A stretch of DNA of 64,000 bases, from positions 339,538 to 403,537 of the forward strand of contig NZ_FNAV01000004.1 in assembly GCF_900102075.1 (NCBI RefSeq). The letters are read 5' to 3'. The translations under genes were made by a program, and so were the position numbers. The DNA is from Salipiger thiooxidans. Its GTDB lineage: Bacteria > Pseudomonadota > Alphaproteobacteria > Rhodobacterales > Rhodobacteraceae. Positions 55,030 to 63,345 of this stretch are shown here, one piece after another. The notes under the pieces are model-generated. The model made no database searches. It was not told where the DNA came from and saw only the letters and a program-made list of their open reading frames with translations. Every line of letters begins with the position of its first letter. Positions within the stretch are counted from its first letter, which is position 1.

Positions 55030-55403
55030 TCCTCGGACCCGTAATAGGCTTCGCCCAGAAACTGGACGCCCTCGCGAAACCGCATGTGTTCGCAGGCATG
55101 CCTGACCCGACCACCGGCTCGCGACACATAGAAAACCGTCACGGATTGCGCCTCTTCGTCTACGGCGGTTCCGCTCAGTTCGAAGTGAAGATCGGGCACG
55201 CGTGCTAGGGCGTCGGTCCAGTACTGCCGCAGGGCGTCCTTCCCAATGATCTGGGCGTCACCCGTCACCTGCTTGGCGAGAGGGCTGATGAAGACGGAGT
55301 CTTCGGCGAACGGCGCGAGAACCGTCTCCACGTCATGTGCGTTCCAGGCAGCGATCCAATGCCTGGCATGGGTTTCAAGGTCAGTGCGGGAAAGTCTTGT
55401 CAT
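55026..55403 (-). CDS. NTF2-like (SnoaL/DUF4440) protein
   Basis: A 125-residue cone-fold protein: HARHWIAAWNAHDVETVLAP is the typical first helices, followed by GKDALRQYWTDAL and VTVFYVSRAGGRVRHACE. The start at ATG 55403 is chosen because the 38 upstream codons of open frame look non-coding and GGAAGA precedes this ATG. It forms a small operon with the cupin gene. Substrate not known. Confidence 0.78.
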   Translation of the reverse strand: MTRLSRTDLETHARHWIAAWNAHDVETVLAPFAEDSVFISPLAKQVTGDAQIIGKDALRQYWTDALARVPDLHFELSGTAVDEEAQSVTVFYVSRAGGRVRHACEHMRFREGVQFLGEAYYGSEE

Positions 55404-55612
55404 TCTTCCGGTATCCTTCTCCGTCCGCTTTGGCGGTCGGGACTGACTGTCATGCGGCAGCATGGCGGCTCGCAATTGAGGAATTTTCCGGAGGTCCTGA
55501 GGATTTCGCGGCGACAATCCCAGAGAGGAATTCTCAATATCCGCTGAAGGATCCGAAATTCATGGCTCTGGGCACGGGGTGCATTCTCTGGGGGAAGACA
55601 CCGGAGGTGACC

Positions 55613-55810
55613 ATGCACCCGCGATACACGGCAAATCCAACGCAAGAGTGCGACAAAGATGGTCTCGCATCACGCGCGGCTCGGCCGCCGCGCCGCTTTC
55701 GGGCCTTTTACCGCTTGAGCGACGCGGAATTGATGGATCTGGGATTGGACCGCCAAAATCTGCCGATCTTCAATCCTGTTCAGGCCATTCGCCGAGAAGA
55801 CCTGTTCTAG
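55613..55810 (+). CDS. DUF1127-like small protein
   Basis: A 65-residue basic protein whose C-terminal half, FYRLSDAELMDLGLDR, is the arginine-rich DUF1127 helix pair common in alphaproteobacteria. Small DUF1127 proteins have been linked to RNA binding and to phosphate or stress regulation in this class. GGAGG lies 4 bases before the ATG. It converges on the thioesterase gene with a 4-base overlap. Confidence 0.65.
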   Translation: MHPRYTANPTQECDKDGLASRAARPPRRFRAFYRLSDAELMDLGLDRQNLPIFNPVQAIRREDLF

Positions 55811-56268
55811 CGCGAAGCGGGCAGGTCTGGCGTGTCATGCAAGCAGATCAAGGTTTGCATCCCCGCCGCGACATGTTTGCGGCGATCTCCATCAACGCCC
55901 CATACATCGAGCTGACAGATGGTCAGTGTGCGACCATTCTTGATCACGCGGCCGACAGCCTCGAGATAATCTCCTTGCGCAGGGCTGATCAGGTTCAGTT
56001 TGAACTCGACCGTCAGGACTGAACTGCCTTCGGGGAAGAGGGTGAACCCAGCGTAACCGCCTGCGCTGTCGGCGATGGCCGATGTCCCGCCGGCATGGAA
56101 GTAGCCATGCTGTTGCGTGAGTTCTTGGCGGAACGGCAGTCGCAACTTGACGATCCCCGCGCGCACCTCCGTTATCTCGGCCCCGAGATGCGCCATAAGC
56201 CCCTGTCGCGCAAAGCTTTCGCGCGCTCGAATAATGATTTCCTCTGAAATTGGATCGCCGACCTGCAT
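55807..56268 (-). CDS. PaaI-type hotdog thioesterase
   Basis: A 153-residue hotdog-fold thioesterase of the PaaI/DUF4442-like group: QQHGYFHAGGTSAIADSAGG is the HGG-type active-site loop with the catalytic Asp, and VEFKLNLISPAQGD the following strand. These enzymes cleave acyl-CoA thioesters. Complete, with a divergent gap upstream. No degradation pathway genes are adjacent. Confidence 0.87.
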   Translation of the reverse strand: MQVGDPISEEIIIRARESFARQGLMAHLGAEITEVRAGIVKLRLPFRQELTQQHGYFHAGGTSAIADSAGGYAGFTLFPEGSSVLTVEFKLNLISPAQGDYLEAVGRVIKNGRTLTICQLDVWGVDGDRRKHVAAGMQTLICLHDTPDLPASR

Positions 56269-56720
56269 AGCTATACCTCCACTTCTTGGCCGGGGAAGTA
56301 TGCATAAGGCATAGGTCTCGGCGCGTGAGGAATTCTCAGTCTTAACTGAATGAACGGCGCCGGAGCATAGCGTTGTGCGGCCCTCGGCTGCCTAAAATTC
56401 GCGATTCTGGGCCTGCAAAAGTTCCATTGCCGTCACGGCTAGAGGCTCTGGCACGAAGGGCGGAGAGCGGTCGTTCGCTGCGCACTGGACGAACGGCAGC
56501 TGTGCGCAGGAATCGGGCGCAGGCCCCAGTGCCTCGCCCGAAATGCTCGGTCTTCAGCTATTCCTCATGATTGATACTCATAGTGTCGGATTTCATTCTC
56601 TAAACCCATTATGGAGGCGGCAGCTTGCCCTTTCGCGCGGGTGGGTCGCGCCAACAGCGCTTGCCTAAAGCGCACGGCTCCGTCAATGTTATGAAATACT
56701 ACTGAATTTATTTCTGTTTT
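56269..56720. other. 452-base gap with degenerate repeat
   Basis: No gene is supported. Bases about 56455-56560 (GCGGTCGTTCGCTGCGCAC, then GACGAACGGCAG) look like a GC-rich intergenic repeat of Rhodobacteraceae type. The last ~150 bases, more AT-rich, probably contain the promoter of the lipase-led operon. Confidence 0.35.
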
Positions 56721-58049
56721 ATGAGGATAGCTGCCGTGAAGACCACAGTCGTTTTCCTGCCGGGCATAATGGGGTCCGAACTGGTGCTGCCGGATGGGGA
56801 GGTCGTCTGGCCCCCGAAGGTCACCGAAACCGTGTTCGGCTATAAACGCATCGAAAAGCTTCAATCCCCGAACTTGAGGGTGACACGAGTCATCGGGAAC
56901 GTGAGCTGCGTGGATTTCTACAACCGCATTCAAGCGTTGTTCAAAGAGCTTGAGGTCCGGGCGAGCGGGGGCATGGTGCTGGTGGAGCACCCCTATGACT
57001 GGCGGCTCGACCTTTTCGATCTCGCGGAGGGACTGGCCGCCAAGCTCGACACGCTTGAGTCGGATGATTTCGTCATCGTGGCGCACTCCATGGGTGGGCT
57101 TGTCACGCGGCTGATGTTGGAGACGCCGACCTACCGCGCCCGTCCGTGGTTCGGGAAAGTACGCGCCTTCTACGCGCTGGCGACGCCGCATAACGGTGCG
57201 CCGCTCGCACTCGCGCGGGTTCTGGGGCTGGACAGCGCGCTCGGGATCAGCGGGAAGGATTTCAAGATGCTGGCGGAGAACACGAATTATCCCTCGGGAT
57301 ATCAATTGCTCCCGGCGCCGGGCGAAGATGCCTGCTGGAACACGACCAACGGCGCCGACCTCGCCCCCTATGATTTCTACGACAATGCTATCGCTACCAA
57401 GCTCGGAATGTCGCCTGCGCTGGTTGCGCGTGCCAAGGCGGTACACGACGCGTTCGCGGATGGCGAAGCGCCCGAACACGTGCGCTATTTCTACTTCAGC
57501 GGGGCGGGGCACAAGACGGTCACGCGGGTCAACGTCGACGGCGCGCAAGCCCGTGTGGTCACGACGCCAGATGCGGGGGACGGCACGGTCCCGATGTGGA
57601 GTTCGTTGCCGCGCCGGGTGCAAAAGCAGGTGGTGGTCAATGATCACGCCGGGGTGTTCCGTGGCGATCCGTTCAAACGCGTGTTCTTCCGTCTCTTTGG
57701 GCAGGACGCGGGCGATCCGAGGGAGATGGGAGCAGAGGTCGCGCCAACCGTGGCGCTGACCCTGCAAAAGCCGATTTTCGGCCAAGGCGAAGCGGTCGAG
57801 GTGGTGTTGGCCTCCGATGACCCGTTCAAGACGCTCGCGGGCGCTCTGGTGTTCGAGGCGCTTACGGAAGACGATGCGGTAGACGCCGAGGTCGCGCGGG
57901 TGCCAGTCAGCTACGCGGGCCCCGAGATCGCGACGCTGGCGATGAGCGTCACTACGCAACTGCCGCGCGGTTTCTACGAGCTGCGGTTCGAGGGCAGCCA
58001 CGTGCAGGCCGACCGCGTCGTTTTCGCGGTCGCGCAGCGGTCGCAATAG
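56721..58049 (+). CDS. LCAT-type lipase/acyltransferase-like effector
   Basis: A 442-residue alpha/beta hydrolase of the lecithin:cholesterol acyltransferase/PGAP1-like kind. Oxyanion region LPGIMGSEL (13-21), nucleophile S123 in VAHSMGG, D287 in PDAGDGTVP and H309 in VNDHAGVF complete a triad. The C-terminal ~100 residues look like an Ig-like beta domain. There is no signal peptide, so it acts inside the cell, perhaps on membrane lipids. A GTG at 56736 with GAGG upstream is a credible alternative start. First gene of a four-gene operon with a STAND NTPase; a likely toxic effector. Confidence 0.78.
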   Translation: MRIAAVKTTVVFLPGIMGSELVLPDGEVVWPPKVTETVFGYKRIEKLQSPNLRVTRVIGNVSCVDFYNRIQALFKELEVRASGGMVLVEHPYDWRLDLFDLAEGLAAKLDTLESDDFVIVAHSMGGLVTRLMLETPTYRARPWFGKVRAFYALATPHNGAPLALARVLGLDSALGISGKDFKMLAENTNYPSGYQLLPAPGEDACWNTTNGADLAPYDFYDNAIATKLGMSPALVARAKAVHDAFADGEAPEHVRYFYFSGAGHKTVTRVNVDGAQARVVTTPDAGDGTVPMWSSLPRRVQKQVVVNDHAGVFRGDPFKRVFFRLFGQDAGDPREMGAEVAPTVALTLQKPIFGQGEAVEVVLASDDPFKTLAGALVFEALTEDDAVDAEVARVPVSYAGPEIATLAMSVTTQLPRGFYELRFEGSHVQADRVVFAVAQRSQ

Positions 58050-58058
58050 GCGGCTGCG

Positions 58059-59114
58059 ATGGGGGTGGTTTCGAGCGACGAACGCCGCGTGATCCAGACG
58101 CGGCTGCTGGGGATCGGGGCCGCCAACCTGGCGCTTGTCTACGGCGATGCGACGGGAGAACCAGCCGATTGGGTGCTCAACGACGCGCCTGCGGCGACGG
58201 TCGTGAAGCTCATCGGACGGCTCGGCAACGACGCCGTGCTGGCAATGGCGGTATGCGAGGCACTGATTGCGCTCACGCCTGCCCACCCGGACAATCCGAA
58301 TCTGCGGGCTATTGCTGACCGGTTACAGGCACAGGCGGCGCAGGCTCTGGCTGACCCGACGAAGGAAATCTGGATCGGGTCGGAGCCGGTGGTGGACCGG
58401 GCCGGGCTCCGCGTGCTTCTGTCCGAACTTCACTCGGGTTTCGATCACAGCGTGATCTACGTGGCGGGCGGGCCGCTGTCGGGGCGGTCGCATAGTTTTC
58501 AGTTGATCCGCCATGTCGCGCAGAAGTTGGACATTCCGATCCAGAAGGTGGGGTTCGATGTCGAAACCGAAAAACGCACTGTCCACCACCTTTTCGACTG
58601 CCTCCACGACGCCTACAACATCGCCGTGGGCGGCACGCCGGTGACCGAGGGTGCGACACCCGGTGATGCGGCGTCGAAGCTCGTACGCCACCTGCGCAAC
58701 CAGCTCCAAAACATGCCTTATGTCGATCCGCGCCTGTGGCTGGTCATCGACTTTTCCGACGAGGTTCCGGACCCTGCAGTGCCGGAATTCCTGCGGCTCT
58801 TCTGTGCCGACCGCGATGCGAACGCATTCAATAACTGCGTGCTTTTCGTGCTCGGACCGACCGCGCATTTGGATACGATGCGGGGCGAGCTTTACAACAT
58901 GCAGGTCGAGGACCTGCGGCCGGTGAACCAGACTGACGTGCTTGAGGCAGCGGCCATTTTAAACGGGCGAGGGACGGTGCCCTTGGACGAGGACGCGGTG
59001 ACGGCGCGTGCGAGCGAGATTTACGACGCGCTCGCGGCCCTGCCCGAAACCGGGCGGTTGCCGGAGCTTCGCCGCCGGATGCTCGACCTTCGTCGGGAAG
59101 TGCGGGCACCATGA
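58059..59114 (+). CDS. Degenerate P-loop protein of the STAND operon
   Basis: A 351-residue protein without a recognised name. Residues 1-95 are helical (an adaptor-like domain, LLGIGAANLALVYGDA). Residues 134-300 look like a P-loop NTPase with an altered Walker A, GGPLSGRSHS (137-146), in which Arg replaces the catalytic Lys, and a Walker B-like LWLVIDFSDE (226-235). It may be a nucleotide-independent or regulatory NTPase-fold partner, similar to inactive STAND proteins of conflict systems. It starts 9 bases after the lipase gene and overlaps the next gene by ATGA. Confidence 0.6.
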   Translation: MGVVSSDERRVIQTRLLGIGAANLALVYGDATGEPADWVLNDAPAATVVKLIGRLGNDAVLAMAVCEALIALTPAHPDNPNLRAIADRLQAQAAQALADPTKEIWIGSEPVVDRAGLRVLLSELHSGFDHSVIYVAGGPLSGRSHSFQLIRHVAQKLDIPIQKVGFDVETEKRTVHHLFDCLHDAYNIAVGGTPVTEGATPGDAASKLVRHLRNQLQNMPYVDPRLWLVIDFSDEVPDPAVPEFLRLFCADRDANAFNNCVLFVLGPTAHLDTMRGELYNMQVEDLRPVNQTDVLEAAAILNGRGTVPLDEDAVTARASEIYDALAALPETGRLPELRRRMLDLRREVRAP

Positions 59115-61861
59115 CTGAGGCCTTGGGCAGTGTGCTGGATTTCGACGCCTTGGGCGTGGCGGGCCGAAGCCTCGCCCTGTCTGCCGCGGTGCGCGAACGG
59201 TTCCGCCCGAGCTCGTCGATCGAGACCTGGCTCGCGCGGCAGGGAGCGGACCTGTCTGACGCGGCCGTGTCGGAGGCCATCGAGGTCAGCCTAACCTTGG
59301 GCGAGCTCGCCGGGCGGGACGCGGAGAGCGACGGTGGCGCGGCGCTGCCACTCGCCATCCGGCGCGAGATTCTGACCACGGCTGGGCCTGAGGGCGTGGC
59401 TCGCGCATTTCAGGCCAACCCACCGCGCACCCGTGTCGAGCTCGCCTTCGCCGGTCTCGTTGCGGGGCGGGTGCCGGATACGACCGGATACAGTCGCGGC
59501 GAACTTCTCGCGCTGTCGGTCGCGGCACAGTGGGCCGAAGGGCTCGCGGGCGCGGCAAAGGTCGATGCAGGTGAGATCGAGCGGCAGATGGCGGCACAGG
59601 AATTTGTCGAACGGGTCGGGGGCGCCGACCTGCCGCTCTTTGTCGGGCGCGAGGGCATGCTCCACGCGCTGCATGAGATTTGGCAACTTCGTGATCGTCC
59701 GACCGTGATGGTAGAGGGGCCGGGAGGCATCGGCAAGTCCATCGCGGTTGCCCGATTTTTCCAGATGGTATTGCAAAGCGACGACGCGGCGCTGCGCCCC
59801 GACGCGATCCTGCACTTGGATTTTGACCTGCCGCAAATGCAGCGCGCGTCCGGCGTCGATATGACGATCGAAGTGGTGCGCCAACTCGCACTACGTTGGT
59901 CCGCAGGTGGAGGTCCCGATGCGGCGACACGGATATCGCGGCTCATGCGCGCGCTTGGGCGGTCCGAGGAAAGCACGCGGAGCAAATCGCACTCCTCCGA
60001 GTTTCGCGACAGCCGCCACTGGTCTTCGCCCGACGATATTCTCGCCGAGGCGCTGTGGATTTTTCGCGACATGCTGAAGCGCGCTCCCCGGATCATCTTT
60101 TTCGCCGACAGTTTCGAGCGTGCCGAACTGCTCGACGAAGTGGCCGCGTCGAACGTGGGCAGGGTCATCTACGCGCTGCGGCAGCAGGATGTCGACCTCA
60201 TGGTGATCTACGCGGCGCGGGCATATCGGCTGCCTGAGATTTTGGCTGGCGGACAACGAGAAAGCCGGATGTCGGTCAAACGCTTCACGCAAAGTGAGGC
60301 TGTTGACTACTTGATCAGCAAGGCTCGCCAGAGGGGTGTGAGGCTGAGCCGCTCTGATGCGGCACGGGCCAATCGGAACATTCGCGGCTGGCCCTTGGGC
60401 CTGCGCATCGCTGTGTCGATGCTGGGCACTTCTGCGGAGAGTTTCGATGCCGAAGCATGGCTCGCGCTGATCGAAGCCGACGGCAAGACGGCACAGGCGA
60501 CGCTTTACGAGCGGCTTCTGGATCGGATCGCAAACGAAAACCTGCGGCGGCTTGCGAAACCGGGTCTGTTAGTGCGCCGAATTTCCGAGAAAGTGATCAC
60601 CGAGGTGCTGGCAGCACCTTGCGATCTGTCGCCTGATATCAACCCCTCTCAGCTGATGGAGCAAGCGGAATCCGAAGGACAGCTGTTCTTTCGCGAGCCA
60701 AGAGATCACGGCGCGCTCTGGCACCGGCAGGACTTGCGCTCTATCATGTTTCCGATCTTGCAGCGCGACGTGCCGGAGGCTGTGGCACGAGCAATTCACG
60801 ACAACGCCGTCGCCTATTATGCGGAAGAGCCCGGGGATATCGCACGGGGCGAGGAGCTTTACCATCGCCTCTGCCGCGGGGATCGGCCCGGAGAAGTCGC
60901 GCAACGCTGGACGATGGCGGCGGGGCAGCGGCTGGTCGGTTCCTTGGACGAACTGCCGCCCGAAGGAGCGGCAACCGTGCGGCTCATGCTCGGCGGTGGG
61001 CGCAGCGACGGGGCCGGTGGACTGGAAGAGCTCCGGGCAGTGGCGCGGAACAGGCTGTCGGATGGAGTGACTGAGCTTTCGGATTTGTTCGAGGCCGGTG
61101 GGGTGCCCGAAACGCTTCTGTCCCCAATGGGCGATATATATGCCTTGAAGCTGACCCAAGAGGGCCGCTTCGATGAGCTTCTGGACGTGGCAGAAACAAT
61201 AGATGCGGGGGACAATGTGCCGCCGGAGGTCGTGGCTCGGATTGCGATTTCGGCGGCTGGGATCGCGGAAGGGATGGGAGAGCTGTCCTGGGCCCTCGAA
61301 TTTTGGCAGCGCGCCGAGGTGGGGGAGAAGTGGCTGGACGTTTTGGAGCGCCTCTCGGCGCAGGTCGCGCTCGCGCGAGTACTACGCAAACAGCACAATG
61401 ATGGGCCCGTTCGTTTGTACCATTTTCGATCTGCATGCGATCTCTTGAAGCAGGCTTACGAACCGAACTCTGATTTTGGTACGGCCCGGTTAGAGGTACT
61501 GGCTGAATTGTCAGAAATACTCGGCCCAGCGATGTCTCAAAATGCGTCGTCTTATCCTGGGGTTGAGTGGCCGTTGCTCGACCTCTTCCGCGATCTCTAC
61601 CCCATGTTCCCAAGTGCGATGGAGAGCCGAGAGCGGATAGAGGTGCTGGCGGGGCTGCTCGGTGTTCCCGCCGACCAGGTCCATACGCCGTCGGACCTCG
61701 ACGGGCTAATGTACAAGTTTTTCAACAGCTCTGATCCCGCAGAACATGCTCGTGCGGTTGCCGCCTTGCGCAGCGAGGTTGATGCTTCCTACGCTGCCGT
61801 GATTGAACGAGCGCGCCGAGACCGCGATCAACGCAGCCGACCCGGTTCCATCGCCTACTAA
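59111..61861 (+). CDS. STAND NTPase
   Basis: A 916-residue STAND-class ATPase. A helical N-terminal domain (1-170) is followed by the STAND entry motif FVGRE (177-181), Walker A GPGGIGKS (203-210), Walker B IIFFADSFERA with D333, and a winged-helix-like region near 430-520. The C-terminal ~350 residues are helical, probably a sensor superhelix. Such proteins oligomerise on detecting a signal and activate an effector. It is the probable sensor hub of the operon, with the lipase upstream and the protease downstream. Confidence 0.85.
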   Translation: MTEALGSVLDFDALGVAGRSLALSAAVRERFRPSSSIETWLARQGADLSDAAVSEAIEVSLTLGELAGRDAESDGGAALPLAIRREILTTAGPEGVARAFQANPPRTRVELAFAGLVAGRVPDTTGYSRGELLALSVAAQWAEGLAGAAKVDAGEIERQMAAQEFVERVGGADLPLFVGREGMLHALHEIWQLRDRPTVMVEGPGGIGKSIAVARFFQMVLQSDDAALRPDAILHLDFDLPQMQRASGVDMTIEVVRQLALRWSAGGGPDAATRISRLMRALGRSEESTRSKSHSSEFRDSRHWSSPDDILAEALWIFRDMLKRAPRIIFFADSFERAELLDEVAASNVGRVIYALRQQDVDLMVIYAARAYRLPEILAGGQRESRMSVKRFTQSEAVDYLISKARQRGVRLSRSDAARANRNIRGWPLGLRIAVSMLGTSAESFDAEAWLALIEADGKTAQATLYERLLDRIANENLRRLAKPGLLVRRISEKVITEVLAAPCDLSPDINPSQLMEQAESEGQLFFREPRDHGALWHRQDLRSIMFPILQRDVPEAVARAIHDNAVAYYAEEPGDIARGEELYHRLCRGDRPGEVAQRWTMAAGQRLVGSLDELPPEGAATVRLMLGGGRSDGAGGLEELRAVARNRLSDGVTELSDLFEAGGVPETLLSPMGDIYALKLTQEGRFDELLDVAETIDAGDNVPPEVVARIAISAAGIAEGMGELSWALEFWQRAEVGEKWLDVLERLSAQVALARVLRKQHNDGPVRLYHFRSACDLLKQAYEPNSDFGTARLEVLAELSEILGPAMSQNASSYPGVEWPLLDLFRDLYPMFPSAMESRERIEVLAGLLGVPADQVHTPSDLDGLMYKFFNSSDPAEHARAVAALRSEVDASYAAVIERARRDRDQRSRPGSIAY

Positions 61862-61875
61862 CCCCGGGAGATCCC

Positions 61876-62895
61876 ATGAGCAACGACCGAAAGCTGCTAC
61901 GCGACCTGTTCCTGACGCTGTTTCGCAGTAACGACGATCTTTACGAGGCGATCGACAGCCTCGACTATCCCCAGATGCCAATGCTGCTCGCGGGTCTGCC
62001 GGCGACGAACCAGAGCCGGATCGCCTTCACATTGGTGGCGGTCCAACAGTTGGAGGCCCACGCGCTGACCGGACCTGCGCTCTTCGACCTGCTCGCCGCG
62101 CGGTATCCGGCGCGGGCCGAAAGCATCCGGTCGGTCGAGGCGGCCTTGGCAGGGGACAGCGATGAGAAAGAAGTGGACGCCGGATCTCTTTCGGACCGGG
62201 GCGAGGTCACGGCTGCCGATGTTGAGACGCAAGAAAAGCTCATGGGGGACCGCGCGACGTTCCTTGACGTGAGCTACCTCGCAAAGGGGGCAAAGGCGGC
62301 GCGAGCGGTGGTTAAGCTTCGCATGAAATTCGGGGCGGCATGGTATCTCGGAACCGCATTCCTGATCTCGCCGACCCGGCTTTTGACTGCCTTTCACAAC
62401 GTGGAGAGCGAGGGAGCCCGGGCGACGGAGATCGAAGCGATCTTTGATTACGAGGCCTCCGTGGGTGGGGTTGAGGCTGAAGGGACCCGTGTCGCTTGCC
62501 TTATGGACACGGCGCAGGGCGAGGCTGAGGACGATTGGGCGGTGATCGATATCGACGTCCCGCGCGAGGGTATCACGCCGCTCACGCTCGCAAAGATGCC
62601 CGCACAGGCGCAGGACCGGGTGGCCATCATCCAGCATCCGGGCGGCATGGCAAAACAGGTCGCGCTGCACAACAACCTGGTCACCTATGCTGACGATACG
62701 CGGCTGCAATATCTGACCGATACGCTCAAAGGATCGTCCGGCGCGCCGGTGTTCAATGCGGATTGGGAGGTGGTGGCGGTCCACCACGCGGGCGGCGACC
62801 TCAAGGTGCCGGGCACAAAGGACATCGTATTTCGCAACCAAGGCACGCCGTCAGAGCGGGTGGTCGCGCGGATGAAGGCTCTCGGGATCGTATGA
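61876..62895 (+). CDS. EAD1-trypsin-like serine protease
   Basis: A 339-residue protein. Residues 1-92 match an effector-associated domain 1 (LLRDLFLTLFRSNDDLYEAI, then LDYPQMPMLLAGLP and PALFDLLAARYPARAESI), an adaptor that recruits effectors to NTPases. Residues 140-335 are a trypsin-like domain with H174 in LTAFHNV, D220 in EDDWAVIDID and S288 in KGSSGAPVF. No signal peptide: it would cut cytosolic proteins when activated. It starts 14 bases after the STAND gene and ends the operon. Confidence 0.85.
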   Translation: MSNDRKLLRDLFLTLFRSNDDLYEAIDSLDYPQMPMLLAGLPATNQSRIAFTLVAVQQLEAHALTGPALFDLLAARYPARAESIRSVEAALAGDSDEKEVDAGSLSDRGEVTAADVETQEKLMGDRATFLDVSYLAKGAKAARAVVKLRMKFGAAWYLGTAFLISPTRLLTAFHNVESEGARATEIEAIFDYEASVGGVEAEGTRVACLMDTAQGEAEDDWAVIDIDVPREGITPLTLAKMPAQAQDRVAIIQHPGGMAKQVALHNNLVTYADDTRLQYLTDTLKGSSGAPVFNADWEVVAVHHAGGDLKVPGTKDIVFRNQGTPSERVVARMKALGIV

Positions 62896-62911
62896 CAAGA
62901 GCTCTGTCATA
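62891..62911 (+). terminator. Hairpin at end of STAND operon
   Basis: TATGACA (62891-62897) and TGTCATA (62905-62911) form a 7-bp stem with loop AGAGCTC, spanning the protease stop codon. A GGGGCGCCCC palindrome follows at 62914-62923. No clear T-run, so termination is likely but unproven. Confidence 0.4.
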
Positions 62912-63345
62912 GAGGGGCGCCCCGAGCTAGACCTGTCCCCCGCGAAGACGCCATTCAGCGCTCAATGGAAAATCACCCCCTTGGCCTTCGAAAAGATCGC
63001 CGCACAACATGAGCAACACACCGGAACAGAACAGGTGCAAATCCAATTTGGGTCTGTTCCCCATGTTCGCTTCGTCCGCAGAACTGAATTTGGCGCGTCA
63101 GACTATGCTGCGCGATGCCACCGATGGCCGGTTTGCGGAAGCTGCGCCGCAGCGAGGCTCGTCCTAGCAAAGGTCCGGAAAGGGCCGGAGGCGGAGATAT
63201 TCAAGCGTGCAGCATCCTCCTTGCCTTGAACAAATTCCCACCGGGTTTCCTACGGATTTTGGCAGTCCGTTCGCACCCTGAACGGGGCAGGTCAGGTGAC
63301 TTTAAGCGCAGACTGATCAGGCGACGATGTCCGCGTCACCCGGCC
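62896..63345. other. Island right edge, no supported gene
   Basis: No integrase, no direct copy of the tRNA-Arg 3' end and no supported frame. Contains dispersed repeat copy B. The chromosome resumes with pdxY converging from the right. The exact island end cannot be fixed from sequence alone. Confidence 0.4.
63070..63155. repeat. Dispersed repeat copy B
   Basis: Aligns without gaps to copy A (27814-27900) and, in its second half, to copy C (31597-31637). Shared blocks include CTTCGTCCGC and GACTATGCTGCGCG with A, and CCACCGATG plus GAAGCTGCG with C. Non-coding. Confidence 0.6.

Noticed and set aside
56565..58286. 573-codon minus-strand frame opposite the lipase gene
   Set aside because: His/Arg-rich shadow of the real plus-strand gene, which has a clear catalytic triad.
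10753..63345. Direct repeat of the tRNA-Arg 3' end as an attachment site
   Set aside because: I looked for GGTTCGAATCCTG and TGGGTGCGCCA near 54-63 kb and did not see them; only a computed search could settle it.
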